Shown here: positions 18,301 to 27,023 of the stretch, in pieces
How positions within the stretch are numbered: position 1 is the stretch's first letter
Layout of the letters: every line of letters begins with the position of its first letter
NCBI RefSeq assembly: GCF_019801465.1
Contig: NZ_JAHVJA010000002.1
Coordinates: 558,001 to 622,000 of the forward strand
Origin: Leisingera daeponensis
GTDB lineage: Bacteria > Pseudomonadota > Alphaproteobacteria > Rhodobacterales > Rhodobacteraceae
DNA length: 64,000 nucleotides
Reading direction: 5' to 3'
Translations under genes and position numbers: made by a program
Notes under the pieces: generated by a model
Seen by the model: the letters and a program-made list of their open reading frames with translations, nothing else
What the model was told of the DNA's origin: nothing
Databases searched by the model: none

Positions 18301-18580
18301 CACCTCGATGATGAACCACGGCTTCCGCGGCGCGGCGGAAATCGCCGCCACGCTCGACCACATGGCCGCCTTCGCGCATCTGGCGCAGGTGGTTCAGCCG
18401 CACCTGTTCGATCTCTACTTCGAGGCGACTCTGGGCCGCAGCGATCTGGTAGACTTCATGGAGCGCGAAAACCCTGCCGCCCTGCAGGCCATGCGCGACC
18501 GTTTCCGCGCCCTGTTCGACGCAGGCCTTTGGAGCACGCGGCGCAACTCGATCATGGCCGAGCTGGAGGGCGCAGCATGA
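15335..18580 (+). CDS. cobN: Cobaltochelatase subunit CobN
   Basis: A 1081-aa large subunit of the aerobic ATP-dependent cobaltochelatase (CobNST), which inserts Co(II) into hydrogenobyrinic acid a,c-diamide. Family motifs include HIGAHGTLEWLPGKAVAL, FHVY-type equivalents and VIDLWGSATMRTAGEE. The ChlH/CobN body runs the whole length. It is shorter than the ~1275 aa Pseudomonas denitrificans enzyme. The CobS and CobT partners are not in this window. The stop overlaps the cobG start (ATGA at 18577-18580). Confidence 0.96.
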   Translation: MHVVFRESHGLDETDTPQDLGQTPADLVVLSFSDSDLGAFAAGWHRADGKLPSLRLANLVALKHPLSVDVYAEQTLEGAKGVLVRLIGGESYWSYGLATLQDLARRKGIALAILPADGREDARLDELSTLPVSTLRRLQSLCDAGGAVAAQAALAQLSLAAGLYAGPVIGLKTTPEHGFYDPAKGVLADLPPQDKPLVLVSFYRSYLTAADTAPVDALIAELRARGYAAYGAFAASLKAPTAADWLRQKLPVLNPAAIINATAFSAQGTDGSASPLSTTGCPVFQVALSTVRRKDWAEAGRGLSPADLAMHVVLPEVDGRIFAGVVSFKSPGKKNPDLQYSRFAHRADADRIKAAVDRIEGWQRLARLPNADKRLALILSTYPGRDHNLAHAVGLDALASCDEILRELSAQGYAVEATENTGLRLMDETLSVPLDDYRKALATLPQDLQDTLAEAWGAPEQDIDCRDGAFHFKALRAGTALIALQPERGEVKTRVDDYHDLDRTPRHAYVAFYLWLRAQTDAIVHIGAHGTLEWLPGKAVALSGACWPEVLTGPLPVAYPFIVNDPGEAAQAKRRIGAVTLGHLPPPLAQTHLPEGMARLESLLDEYSTADGLDPARRDRLIGDIRAEAQGTGVEADLGLTPDTSPAEAITRIDAFVCDIKESQYGEGLHIFGAGQCGAEERAGLIAALDGKIVTPGPSGSPFRGRADVIPTGRNLFTTDPRAVPSRAAHAQGVKLAEELLRRHLQDHGDWPKGLVIDLWGSATMRTAGEEFAMALHLAGLAPKWDEGSERVSGFEVLPLSMLNRPRIDVTLRVSGLFRDVFPGLAQMFETAAAALAQREETQADNPYLTETPRVFGPKPGQYGLSMNPHLDDYTDDARQAAGEAWLNASSHAIDAKGTIHDAREALETRLQGADSFVHLQDLPETDLLVASDYAAHEAGFAAAMARIGQATPALYHMDATRPDKPQARSLGEEIARVTRARAANPDWATSMMNHGFRGAAEIAATLDHMAAFAHLAQVVQPHLFDLYFEATLGRSDLVDFMERENPAALQAMRDRFRALFDAGLWSTRRNSIMAELEGAA

Positions 18581-19743
18581 GTGCCGCCGCCGCCCCCAAG
18601 GTCTATGGCTGGTGCCCTGGCGCCCTGCGCCCGATGATGTCCGGCGACGGGCTGGTGGTGAGGGTGCGCGCGCCGCTGGGCAGACTGTCTGTTGCCCAAG
18701 CGCGCGGAGTGGCAAGGCTTTCGCAAGAGTACGGCAACGGTCTCCTCGACATCTCCGCCCGCGCCAACCTGCAGATGCGCGGCATCCGCGAAGAAGCGCA
18801 CGAAGAACTGATCGCAGGCCTGCGCGGTCTCGGACTGATCGACCCCGACCCACGCGCCGAAGCCCGCCGCAATGTCATCCTTGCCCCGTTCTGGCAGGAA
18901 GGCGGCGACACCCGCGCCATTGCCTCAGAGCTCAGCGCCGCTCTGACGGCCGCAACGGACCTTTCACTGCCCGGGAAGTTCGGCTTTGCCGTGGACTGCG
19001 GCGAGACGCCGGTGCTGCAGGACACTGCTGCGGACATCCGCATCGAACGCGCAGGCGGCCAGCTGGTCCTGCGTGCCGACGGGGCGGAAACCGGCAAGGC
19101 CGTCACACGTGAATCCGCGGCAGAAGAGGCCCTGTCCCTAGCCCGCTGGTTCGTTGAGACCGGCGGTGTCACCGATGGCCGCGGCCGGATGAAGCTGCAT
19201 TTAGCCAAGGGCATCGCGCTGCCCGCAGGCCACACGGCTCCAAGGGCAATCGCCAGCTTCACCGCAAAACCGGGCATTGTCTCCGCAGGGAGGCTTGCAG
19301 CATTGGAGTTCGGCCAGATGCCCGCCGCAACGCTCGCGCAGCTGGCGGACCACGGCGAGATCCGCCTCACCCCCTGGCGGATGCTGCTGGTGGAAGGCCC
19401 AAAGGATCTCCCGCCCCTGCCCGGCCTGATCCTGGATGCAACGGATCCGCGCCTGCAAGTGGTCGCTTGCACCGGCGCCCCCGGCTGCCTGCAGGCGCTT
19501 TCCTCCACCCGCAGTCTGGCGCGGGAATTGGCCCCCTTTATCCCCGCCGGGACCCGCCTGCATGTTTCCGGCTGCACCAAGGGCTGCGCTTGCCCCCGCA
19601 CCGCACCGCTGACCCTGACCGCCACCGGCCAGAATGAATTTTCCCTGATCCGCAATGGCACTGCCGCGGATCAGCCGCTAAAGACCCGCCTGAGCGCCGA
19701 CGCTTTGCGCGCCGCTCCCGAACTTCTGAGAGAGGGCAGCTGA
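18577..19743 (+). CDS. cobG: Precorrin-3B synthase
   Basis: A 388-aa sulfite/nitrite-reductase-like monooxygenase that uses oxygen to make precorrin-3B, the oxygen-dependent step of the aerobic pathway. [4Fe-4S] ligands are C298, C304, C333 and C337 (CTGAPGC and CTKGC). The two ferredoxin-like nitrite-reductase half domains are present (DISARANLQMRGI is diagnostic). ATG 18577 overlaps cobN; the longer frame from 18529 is less likely. Presence of cobG shows that this strain uses CobG rather than CobZ. Confidence 0.94.
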   Translation: MSAAAAPKVYGWCPGALRPMMSGDGLVVRVRAPLGRLSVAQARGVARLSQEYGNGLLDISARANLQMRGIREEAHEELIAGLRGLGLIDPDPRAEARRNVILAPFWQEGGDTRAIASELSAALTAATDLSLPGKFGFAVDCGETPVLQDTAADIRIERAGGQLVLRADGAETGKAVTRESAAEEALSLARWFVETGGVTDGRGRMKLHLAKGIALPAGHTAPRAIASFTAKPGIVSAGRLAALEFGQMPAATLAQLADHGEIRLTPWRMLLVEGPKDLPPLPGLILDATDPRLQVVACTGAPGCLQALSSTRSLARELAPFIPAGTRLHVSGCTKGCACPRTAPLTLTATGQNEFSLIRNGTAADQPLKTRLSADALRAAPELLREGS

Positions 19744-19744
19744 C

Positions 19745-20374
19745 ATGCTCCACACCTATGAAACCGACGGCGCCGCGATCTACGCCGAAAGCTTTGCCAC
19801 CATCCGCCGCGAAGCCGATCTGGCCCGCTTCAACAAGGACGAGGAAAGCGTTGTCGTGCGCATGATCCACGCCGCCGGCATGGTGGGGCTGGAAGAGCAC
19901 GTGCGCTTCTCCGAGGGCATGGCCGAAACCGCCCGCGCAGCCTTGGCGAACGGCGCGCCGATCCTCTGCGACGCCTATATGGTTTCCGAGGGCATCACCC
20001 GCCCGCGCCTGCCCGCGGACAATGAGGTGATCTGCACTCTGCGCGACCCGAAGGTGCCGGAGCTGGCCAAGGAAATGTCCAACACCCGCTCTGCCGCCGC
20101 GCTGGAGCTGTGGCGCCCGAAACTGGAGGGTGCGGTTGTGGCGATCGGCAACGCCCCCACTGCGCTGTTCCACCTGCTGAACATGCTGAAGGACCCGTCC
20201 TGCCCCCGCCCCGCTGCCATCATCGGCTGCCCGGTGGGCTTTGTCGGCGCGATGGAATCAAAGGAGGCGCTGATGGAAGACCTGCCGGTTCCGTCGATGA
20301 TCGTGAAGGGCCGCCTGGGCGGCTCCGCCATCACCGTCGCCGCGGTCAATGCGCTGGCGAGCTGGAAAGAGTAA
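19745..20374 (+). CDS. cobH: Precorrin-8X methylmutase
   Basis: A 209-aa isomerase that moves the C11 methyl to C12, giving hydrogenobyrinic acid. Diagnostic stretches are RMIHAAGMVGLEEHV (with the catalytic histidine), GAPILCDAYMVSEGI, IGNAPTALFHLL and GCPVGFVGAMESKE. It begins 1 nt after the cobG stop. Confidence 0.97.
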   Translation: MLHTYETDGAAIYAESFATIRREADLARFNKDEESVVVRMIHAAGMVGLEEHVRFSEGMAETARAALANGAPILCDAYMVSEGITRPRLPADNEVICTLRDPKVPELAKEMSNTRSAAALELWRPKLEGAVVAIGNAPTALFHLLNMLKDPSCPRPAAIIGCPVGFVGAMESKEALMEDLPVPSMIVKGRLGGSAITVAAVNALASWKE

Positions 20375-20377
20375 CCG

Positions 20378-21094
20378 ATGGGCACAGTCATCTGCGCAGG
20401 GCTTGGCCCCGGGGATCCCGACCTGATGAGCGTCCGCTCGCACCGGCTGATCTCCTCCGCGCGCCACATCGCCTATTTCCGCAAGGCCGGCCGCCAGGGC
20501 CAGGCCCGCGCCATTGTCGAGGGCATGCTGGCAGAGGGCGTCACCGAGCACGCGATGGAATATCCGGTGACGACCGAGATCCATTTCTCGGACCCCGAAT
20601 ACAACCGGGTGCTGGCAGAGTTCTATGACCGCTGGGCCGATACGCTCGCCGAGATCGCGCAGGACGAAGACGTGGTGGTGCTGTGCGAGGGCGATCCGTT
20701 TCTCTATGGCTCCTACATGCATCTCTACACCCGCCTAAAGGGCCGCGCCGAGCAGGAGATCGTGCCCGGCATCACCGGCATGTCCGGCTGCTGGACCGCC
20801 TCCGGCCAGCCGATTACCTGGGGGGACGATGTGCTGACCGTGGCGATGGCCACCCTTAGCGAGGATGAGCTGGCCAAACGCGCCGCCGAGACCGACGCGC
20901 TGGTGGTGATGAAGATCGGCCGCAACCTGCCCAAGCTGCGCCGCGCGCTGGAACGTGCGGGCCGCGCGGATGACGCCTGGCTGGTCGAGCGCGGCACCAT
21001 GCCGGGCCAGACCGTGCAGAAGCTCTCGGAGATCGACGGCGAGGTGCCTTACTTCTCCATCGTTTTGGTTCACGGACAGGGGCGCCGGCCATGA
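20378..21094 (+). CDS. cobI: Precorrin-2 C20-methyltransferase
   Basis: A 238-aa SAM-dependent tetrapyrrole methylase. The N-terminal GLGPGDPDLMSVRS is the family P-loop-like motif. VVLCEGDPFLYGSYMHLY and PGITGMSGCWTASGQPITWGDD are typical of CobI. It forms precorrin-3A from precorrin-2. Spaced 3 nt from cobH and overlapping cobJ by 4 nt. Confidence 0.96.
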   Translation: MGTVICAGLGPGDPDLMSVRSHRLISSARHIAYFRKAGRQGQARAIVEGMLAEGVTEHAMEYPVTTEIHFSDPEYNRVLAEFYDRWADTLAEIAQDEDVVVLCEGDPFLYGSYMHLYTRLKGRAEQEIVPGITGMSGCWTASGQPITWGDDVLTVAMATLSEDELAKRAAETDALVVMKIGRNLPKLRRALERAGRADDAWLVERGTMPGQTVQKLSEIDGEVPYFSIVLVHGQGRRP

Positions 21095-21855
21095 AACTAT
21101 CGCAAAACGGCTGGGTGGTGATCGCGGGGCTTGGCCCGGGCAACGAGGCGCTGGTGACCCAGGAAGTGCGTAACGCCATTGATGAGGCCACGGACATCGT
21201 TGGTTACATCCCCTATGTGAAGCGCATCGCGCCGCGCGAGGGGCTGACCCTGCACGCCACCGACAACCGGGTCGAGGTCGACCGCGCCACCCATGCGCTG
21301 GAGATGGCCGCCGAGGGCAAACGCGTGGTCGTGGTCTCCTCCGGTGATCCGGGGGTGTTCGCCATGGCCTCCGCCGTGTTCGAGGCGCTGGAGAACAACG
21401 CGGATAGCCACCCGGACTGGCTGGATCTGGACATCAAGGTGCTGCCCGGCATCACCGCGATGCTGGCCGCTGCTGCCGCCATCGGCGCGCCGCTGGGGCA
21501 TGATTTCGCGGCCATCAACCTCAGCGACAACCTGAAGCCCTGGAGCCTGATCGAAAAGCGCCTGCAGCTGGTCGGCGAGGCCGGGCTGGCAATGGCGTTC
21601 TACAACCCGCGCTCCAAGTCGCGGCCGCATCAGTTTGCCCGCGCGCTGGACATCCTGCGCGAGGCCTGCGGCCAGGACACGCTGATCACCTTTGCCCGCG
21701 ACGTGACCAAGCCCGGGCAGGAGCTGCTAACGGTGCCGCTGAAGGAGGCCACGCCCGAGATGGCCGACATGCGCACTGTGGTGATTGTCGGCAACCGCGA
21801 CACCCGGCGGGTCGGCAACTACGTCTACACCCCGCGCTACGCAGCCGAGGGCTAA
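21091..21855 (+). CDS. cobJ: Precorrin-3B C17-methyltransferase
   Basis: A 254-aa tetrapyrrole methylase that methylates C17 during ring contraction to precorrin-4. Motifs are GLGPGNEALVT, VVSSGDPGVFAMASAVFEAL, PGITAMLAAAAAIGAPLGHDF and MAFYNPRSKSR. It overlaps cobI by ATGA at its start, and its 3' end overlaps the 3' end of antisense cobK by 4 nt. Confidence 0.96.
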   Translation: MKLSQNGWVVIAGLGPGNEALVTQEVRNAIDEATDIVGYIPYVKRIAPREGLTLHATDNRVEVDRATHALEMAAEGKRVVVVSSGDPGVFAMASAVFEALENNADSHPDWLDLDIKVLPGITAMLAAAAAIGAPLGHDFAAINLSDNLKPWSLIEKRLQLVGEAGLAMAFYNPRSKSRPHQFARALDILREACGQDTLITFARDVTKPGQELLTVPLKEATPEMADMRTVVIVGNRDTRRVGNYVYTPRYAAEG

Positions 21856-22592
21856 GCCGGGGGATGGGACAGCCAGGCCATAACCTCTGCCACGCTGCCC
21901 ATGACGGGGCGCTCGGGCACCTCGGGTCTGCCGATCATGATGACCGGCAGGCTCAGCTCACGTGCGGCAGTGAGTTTGGCCGCGGCGCCCGCGCCGCCTG
22001 CGTTTTTGGCCACCACATGTGTGATGCCATGGCGCTGCATCAGCGCGGTGTCGCCCGCGACGTCAAAAGGCCCGCGGGCGATCTCGACCGTAGTGTGCGG
22101 CAGCGGCAAGTCCGCCTCCGGCGCGTCTACCAGCCGCAGCAGGTAGTGGTGATGAGGCTTGGCGGCGAACTGTGCAAGGTTCTGCTTGCCGATCGCCAGG
22201 AACACCCGCGCGGAGGCGTCGGGCAGAGCGTCTACGGCCGCCTCGATGCTGTCCGCGTGAACCCATTGGTCGCCCTCCCCCGCCTGCCAGGCCGGGCGTT
22301 CAAAGGCGCAGAGGGGCACACCCGCCGCTTCGCAGGCGTGCACCGCGTTGGTGCTCATCTGTGCCGCGAAGGGGTGGGTTGCGTCAACCACATGGGTGAT
22401 GCTTTCGGTCTTCAGATATTCCGCAAGCCCCTCCACGGCGCCAAAGCCGCCAACGCGGGTGGGCAGCGGCTGGCTGACGGGCTTGGCGGTGCGGCCCGCG
22501 TAGGAGAACACCGCATCCCTGCCCGCCTCGGCCAGGGCCTTGGCGAGCGTCGAGGCTTCGGTGGTGCCGCCCAGGAGAAGGATGCGTGTCAT
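21852..22592 (-). CDS. cobK: Precorrin-6A reductase, antisense inside the cob operon
   Basis: A 246-aa NAD(P)H-dependent reductase: MTRILLLGGTTEASTLAKAL at the N-terminus, VVDATHPFAAQMS and KNAGGAGAAAKL are CobK/CbiJ hallmarks. It reduces precorrin-6A to 6B. It lies between cobJ and cobL on the opposite strand. Its ATG complement (22590-22592) shares the palindrome CATG with the cobL start (22591-22593). There is therefore no intergenic promoter, and cobK must be transcribed from within cobL. An upstream in-frame ATG at 22793 is antisense to cobL and unlikely. Confidence 0.94.
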   Translation of the reverse strand: MTRILLLGGTTEASTLAKALAEAGRDAVFSYAGRTAKPVSQPLPTRVGGFGAVEGLAEYLKTESITHVVDATHPFAAQMSTNAVHACEAAGVPLCAFERPAWQAGEGDQWVHADSIEAAVDALPDASARVFLAIGKQNLAQFAAKPHHHYLLRLVDAPEADLPLPHTTVEIARGPFDVAGDTALMQRHGITHVVAKNAGGAGAAAKLTAARELSLPVIMIGRPEVPERPVMGSVAEVMAWLSHPPA

Positions 22593-23778
22593 GTCTGATC
22601 CGTGGCTTACGATAATCGGTCTGGGCGAAAATGGACTGGATTCCTTAAGCGATGCAAGCCGGAAGGCGCTAGCGGAGGCCGAGGTCGTAATCGGCGGCCC
22701 GCGGCATCTGGAGCTGGCGGGTGCAGCGGCCAAGGGCCAGCCCTGGCCGGTGCCGTTCTCCATCGGGCCGGTGCTGGCGGCGCGCGGGCGCAAGGTCGCC
22801 GTTCTGGCCTCGGGCGATCCGTTCTGGCATGGCGCCGGCGGCTCGCTGGCGCGGCATCTGGAGGATGGCGAGTGGGTCTCTTACCCGGTTCCGTCCACAT
22901 TTGCGCTGGCGGCCAACCATCTGGCCTGGAAGCTGGAGGAGGTTCTGTGCCTCGGCTTGCACGCGGCCCCCTATGCGCGGGTGCGCCCTCTGCTCGGGGC
23001 CGGGACGCGTGTGATCTGCACCATGCGGGACGGGGCTGCGCCGGCGGAGCTGGCGGAGTGGCTGACCGCTGAGGGCTTCGGCGCCTCGCAATTGACAGTG
23101 ATGGAGTGCCTGGGCGGGCCGCGTCAGAAAGTGCGTTCTGCGCCGGCGCAAGGGTTTGATCTGAAGGACATTCAGGCGCCTGTTGCCGTGGCGGTCGAGG
23201 CCGCAGGCAGCAACGGGCTGCCGCAGGCGTCTGGCCTGGCGGATGATCTCTTTGCCAGCGACGGGCAGATCACCAAGCGACCGATCCGGGCGCTGACCTT
23301 GTCGGCCTTGGCACCGCGCGCGGGGGAACTCCTTTGGGACATCGGCGGCGGCTCCGGCTCGGTCTCGGCCGAGTGGTGCCTGGCGGCCCGCGGCGCGCGG
23401 GCGATCACCTTTGAGCCGCGCGAGAGCCGGCTGGAAAACATCCGCGCCAACGCGGCGGCCTTCGGGCTGGATCACCGGATGACAGCGGTTCCGGGCAAGG
23501 CTCCGCACGTGCTGGAGGGCCAGCCCCTGCCCGATTGCGTCTTCATCGGCGGCGGCGGATCGCAAGAGCTGCTGGACCGCCTGTGGGATATCCTGCCCGG
23601 GGGCACACGGCTGGTCGCCAATGGCGTGACGCTGGAGACAGAGACCCTGCTGATGCAGGCCCATGCCCGACGCGGCGGGCATCTGTTGAAAGCGGAGATT
23701 GCCGAGGCCGGCCCCTTGGGATCCATGCGCGACTGGCGCCGGGCGCGGCCGGTAATCCAGTGGAGCGTCACGCGATGA
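22591..23778 (+). CDS. cobL: Precorrin-6Y C5,15-methyltransferase (decarboxylating)
   Basis: A 395-aa bifunctional enzyme. The N-terminal CbiE-like tetrapyrrole methylase begins WLTIIGLGENG, with VLASGDPFWHGAGG. The C-terminal CbiT-like Rossmann methyltransferase includes LLWDIGGGSGSVSAEW. It methylates C5 and C15 and decarboxylates the acetate side chain. The ATG at 22591 overlaps the divergent cobK start, so translation of this gene relies on read-through mRNA from cobJ across antisense cobK. Confidence 0.95.
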   Translation: MSDPWLTIIGLGENGLDSLSDASRKALAEAEVVIGGPRHLELAGAAAKGQPWPVPFSIGPVLAARGRKVAVLASGDPFWHGAGGSLARHLEDGEWVSYPVPSTFALAANHLAWKLEEVLCLGLHAAPYARVRPLLGAGTRVICTMRDGAAPAELAEWLTAEGFGASQLTVMECLGGPRQKVRSAPAQGFDLKDIQAPVAVAVEAAGSNGLPQASGLADDLFASDGQITKRPIRALTLSALAPRAGELLWDIGGGSGSVSAEWCLAARGARAITFEPRESRLENIRANAAAFGLDHRMTAVPGKAPHVLEGQPLPDCVFIGGGGSQELLDRLWDILPGGTRLVANGVTLETETLLMQAHARRGGHLLKAEIAEAGPLGSMRDWRRARPVIQWSVTR

Positions 23779-24152
23779 AGGTGGCGGGCATCGGATTCCG
23801 CAGTTCTGCCACGGCGGCGGATTTGCAGGCGGCGCTGGCGCTGACCGGCGAAGGGGTGGATGCCGTCGCCTCCATCGCAGAGAAAGCCGAAACGCCTGCG
23901 ATGCAAGCGTTCGCCCGGGCCGCCGGCCTGCCGGTGATTGCATTGCAGGAAACAGAAATTGCCGGCGAGCAGACCCTCAGCTGCTCGCCAAGGATCAAGG
24001 CGCGGTTCGGCACCGGCTCGCTGGCGGAAGCCGCGGCGCTGGCCGGGGCGCGCAAAGGGGCACCGGGCGCCAGGGCGCGCCTTCTCGCCCCCAGAGTTGT
24101 CACCGCGGATGGGCTTGCCACCGCGGCCATAGCAGAAAGACTTGAGCCATGA
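23775..24152 (+). CDS. cobE: CobE / CbiG C-terminal-domain protein
   Basis: A 125-aa protein equal to the C-terminal domain of Cbi[21 protein letters not shown] at the start, with [19 protein letters not shown] later. CobE is required for cobalamin synthesis in aerobic producers and may act as a carrier or chaperone for corrin intermediates. It starts in the cobL stop (ATGA) and overlaps cobM by 4 nt. Confidence 0.9.
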   Translation: MKVAGIGFRSSATAADLQAALALTGEGVDAVASIAEKAETPAMQAFARAAGLPVIALQETEIAGEQTLSCSPRIKARFGTGSLAEAAALAGARKGAPGARARLLAPRVVTADGLATAAIAERLEP

Positions 24153-24943
24153 CCGTTCACTTCATTGGCGCCGGACCGGGCGCTGCCGACCTTCTGACCC
24201 TGCGCGGGCGCGACATCATCGCGTCCTGCCCGGTCTGCCTCTATGCCGGTTCCCTGGTGCCGGAGGAAATCCTGAGCCATTGTCCGGCGGACGCGAAAAT
24301 CGTGAACACCGCGGCGATGGACCTCGATGCCATCGTGGCAGAGATCAAGGCGGCGCATGAGGCGGGCCAGGACGTGGCGCGGCTGCATTCCGGAGACCTG
24401 TCGGTGTGGTCGGCCATGGGCGAGCAGATCCGCCGCCTGAAGGCTGAGGGCATCCCCGTGAGCGTCACCCCGGGTGTGCCCTCCTTTGCTGCTGCCGCTG
24501 CCGCACTGGGGACCGAGCTGACCCTGCCCGGCCTCGGCCAGTCAGTGGTGCTGACCCGCACACCGGGGCGCGCGTCGTCTATGCCTGCAGGCGAGTCGCT
24601 GGAAAACTTTGCCAGGACCGGCACCACGCTGGCGATTCACCTGTCGATCGGCAATCTGGACCATGTGGTCGAGAGCCTCACACCGCATTACGGCGCGGAT
24701 TGCCCGGTCGCGGTGGTTTACCGTGCCAGCTGGCCGGATCAGCAGATCATCCGCGCCACGCTGGAAACACTGAAAGAGTCGCTGGACGAGAAAATCTCCC
24801 GCACCGCGCTGATCCTTGTTGGTCCGGTCCTGAAGGGCGAGGGCTTTGACGAAAGCTGCCTCTATTCCACCGATTACGACCGCCGCTACCGCCCGCAAAG
24901 CGCCGACAGCCCGTGGTCGAGCTGGAACCACGGGGACGACTAA
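24149..24943 (+). CDS. cobM: Precorrin-4 C11-methyltransferase
   Basis: A 264-aa tetrapyrrole methylase. It begins [46 protein letters not shown] and [19 protein letters not shown] are CobM-specific. It produces precorrin-5. Start overlaps the cobE stop; cobB begins 4 nt after its stop. Confidence 0.97.
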   Translation: MTVHFIGAGPGAADLLTLRGRDIIASCPVCLYAGSLVPEEILSHCPADAKIVNTAAMDLDAIVAEIKAAHEAGQDVARLHSGDLSVWSAMGEQIRRLKAEGIPVSVTPGVPSFAAAAAALGTELTLPGLGQSVVLTRTPGRASSMPAGESLENFARTGTTLAIHLSIGNLDHVVESLTPHYGADCPVAVVYRASWPDQQIIRATLETLKESLDEKISRTALILVGPVLKGEGFDESCLYSTDYDRRYRPQSADSPWSSWNHGDD

Positions 24944-24947
24944 GGCC

Positions 24948-26267
24948 ATGACCAACCTGAACCCTCCCGGACTGATGATTTCGGCGCCCTCCTCGGGCAC
25001 CGGCAAGACCACCGTGATGCTGGGCCTTTTGCGGGCGCTGGCCGAGGACGGGCTGACCGTGCAGCCCTACAAGAGCGGGCCGGATTATATCGACCCGGCC
25101 TTCCACCTGGCAGCCGCCAAGCGCCCAAGCTTCAACCTGGACACCTGGGCGATGGATGGCGGGCTGCTGGATGCGGTCACGGCCCAATCCGCGGGTGCGG
25201 AAATCTGCGTCGGTGAAGGCTCCATGGGCCTCTATGACGGCGTTGCGACCCGCGGCCAGTCGGGCTTCGGCTCCTCCGCCGAGACCGCCAAGCGGATGGG
25301 CTGGCCGGTGGTGCTGGTGGTAGATGTGGGCGGCCAGGCACAATCGGCGGCGGCCACCGCGCTGGGGTTCAAAAATTACGACCCGGAGCTGCCCTTTGCC
25401 GGTGTTATCCTGAACCGCGTCGCCAGCCCGCGGCATGAACGGCTGACCCGGCTGGGGATGGAGAAGGCAGGCATCAAGGTGCTGGGCTCCCTGCCCCGCC
25501 GCGGCGACCTGACCCTGCCGGAGCGCCACCTGGGCCTGATCCAAGCGGTGGAGCACCCGGATCTGGAGGCCGCCATCGCGGGTTATGCATCCTTCCTGCG
25601 CGAGCATGTGGATCTGGAGGCCATTAAGGCCGCCGCCATGGCCGGCCAGGCGCCTGCACCTGCCAGCCTGCCCACACCGCCCGCCCAGCGCATTGCGCTG
25701 GCGCGGGATGCAGCGTTTTCCTTTACCTATCCGCACCTGCTGACCGGCTGGCGGGCGGCCGGCGCTGAAATCCTGCCGTTCTCGCCGCTGGCGGATGAGG
25801 CCCCGGCGGCGGATGCCGATCTGGTCTGGCTGCCCGGCGGCTATCCGGAACTGCATGGCGGCACGCTGGCCGCGGCGGAGACCTTCCGCACGGGCGTGCG
25901 CAAACATGCCGAAACCAAACCGGTGCACGGCGAATGCGGCGGCTACATGGCCCTGGGCGAGGCGCTGATCGACAAGGAAGGCACCCGGCATGCGATGCTG
26001 GGCCTGCTCGGTCTTGTGACCTCCTACGAGAAGCGCAAGTTCCACCTGGGCTACCGCCGCGCGGTGCTGCAGGCAGGCATGCCCGGCTTTTGCGCGGGCA
26101 CGGCGTTGCGCGGACATGAGTTCCACTATTCCACCATTCTGGAAGAACCCGACGCGCCCCTGGCCAATGTCAAGGATGCAGACGGCGGCCCGGTGCCCGA
26201 GACTGGTTCCATCAAGGGCCATGTGACCGGCACCTTCTTCCACCTGATCACCGGAGAAAGCGCATGA
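24948..26267 (+). CDS. cobB: Hydrogenobyrinic/cobyrinic acid a,c-diamide synthase
   Basis: A 439-aa ATP- and glutamine-dependent amidase. The N-terminal dethiobiotin-synthetase-like domain has P-loop SSGTGKTT near residues 15-22 and KSGPDYIDPAFH. The C-terminal glutamine amidotransferase has C330 in GECGGYMALGEAL and the terminal HVTGTFFH. It amidates side chains a and c before cobalt insertion. ATG 24948 is chosen over the in-frame ATG 24846 inside cobM because it gives the canonical short N-terminus. Confidence 0.95.
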   Translation: MTNLNPPGLMISAPSSGTGKTTVMLGLLRALAEDGLTVQPYKSGPDYIDPAFHLAAAKRPSFNLDTWAMDGGLLDAVTAQSAGAEICVGEGSMGLYDGVATRGQSGFGSSAETAKRMGWPVVLVVDVGGQAQSAAATALGFKNYDPELPFAGVILNRVASPRHERLTRLGMEKAGIKVLGSLPRRGDLTLPERHLGLIQAVEHPDLEAAIAGYASFLREHVDLEAIKAAAMAGQAPAPASLPTPPAQRIALARDAAFSFTYPHLLTGWRAAGAEILPFSPLADEAPAADADLVWLPGGYPELHGGTLAAAETFRTGVRKHAETKPVHGECGGYMALGEALIDKEGTRHAMLGLLGLVTSYEKRKFHLGYRRAVLQAGMPGFCAGTALRGHEFHYSTILEEPDAPLANVKDADGGPVPETGSIKGHVTGTFFHLITGESA

Positions 26268-26998
26268 GCGGTTTTGTGAGCTTTGTGTCCTCCGGCCCCG
26301 GCGACCCGGAATTGCTGACCGTCAAGGCGGTGAAGCGGCTGGAAGCGGCGGATGCGGTGCTGTTCGACGATCTATCCTCCGGTCCAATCCTGAGCCATGC
26401 GCGCACAGACGCCGATCTGGTGGGCGTCGGCAAACGGGCCGGCCGCCCCTCGCCCAAGCAGGACCATGTGAGCCAGCTGCTGGTGGATTACGCCCAGAGC
26501 GGCCTGAAGGTTGTGCGGCTGAAATCCGGCGATTCCGGCGTCTTCGGGCGGCTGGAGGAAGAAATGACCGCTCTGCGCGAGGCCGGTATCGGGTTTGAGA
26601 TCGTGCCCGGCGTCACCGCGGCCTCCGCGGCGGCAGCGGCAGCAAATATCCCGCTGACCCGGCGGCTCACTGCGCGCAGGCTGCAATTCATCACCGGCCA
26701 TGACGTGACCGGCGGTCTGCCCGACGACCTGAACATGGCGGCGCTGGCCGACCCGCACGCGACCACCGTGGTCTATATGGGCAAGAGCACTTTTGCCGCG
26801 CTGGCGGAGAAGCTGATGGAAGCGGGCCTGCCCGCAGATACGCACGCCTTGGTCGCCCTGGGAGTTTCCACGCCGGAGCAGAAACTGTTCTGCCACAATG
26901 TGGGGGAGCTGCCATCAGTGCTGCGCGCGATGGAAACCAAGGCGCCGGTGCTGATCCTGTACGGGCCGCTGGCGGACCGGGACCTGCCCGGCGCATGA
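26264..26998 (+). CDS. cobA: Uroporphyrinogen-III C-methyltransferase (SUMT)
   Basis: A 244-aa SAM-dependent enzyme that methylates uroporphyrinogen III at C2 and C7 to give precorrin-2, the entry to the pathway. Motifs are SSGPGDPELLTVKAVKRL, DAVLFDDL, VVRLKSGDSGVFGRLEEE, PGVTAASAAAAAANIPLTRR and TVVYMG. It is the stand-alone form with no siroheme CysG fusion. Overlaps cobB by 4 nt. Confidence 0.95.
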   Translation: MSGFVSFVSSGPGDPELLTVKAVKRLEAADAVLFDDLSSGPILSHARTDADLVGVGKRAGRPSPKQDHVSQLLVDYAQSGLKVVRLKSGDSGVFGRLEEEMTALREAGIGFEIVPGVTAASAAAAAANIPLTRRLTARRLQFITGHDVTGGLPDDLNMAALADPHATTVVYMGKSTFAALAEKLMEAGLPADTHALVALGVSTPEQKLFCHNVGELPSVLRAMETKAPVLILYGPLADRDLPGA

Positions 26999-27023
26999 GC
27001 CGGCCATCAAGGAAGACACTGTC

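Noticed and set aside
15803-18853. 1016-aa open frame on the minus strand
   Set aside because: Complete shadow of cobN; composition is typical of an antisense frame (rich in Arg, Gly, Val and His) and no domain is seen.
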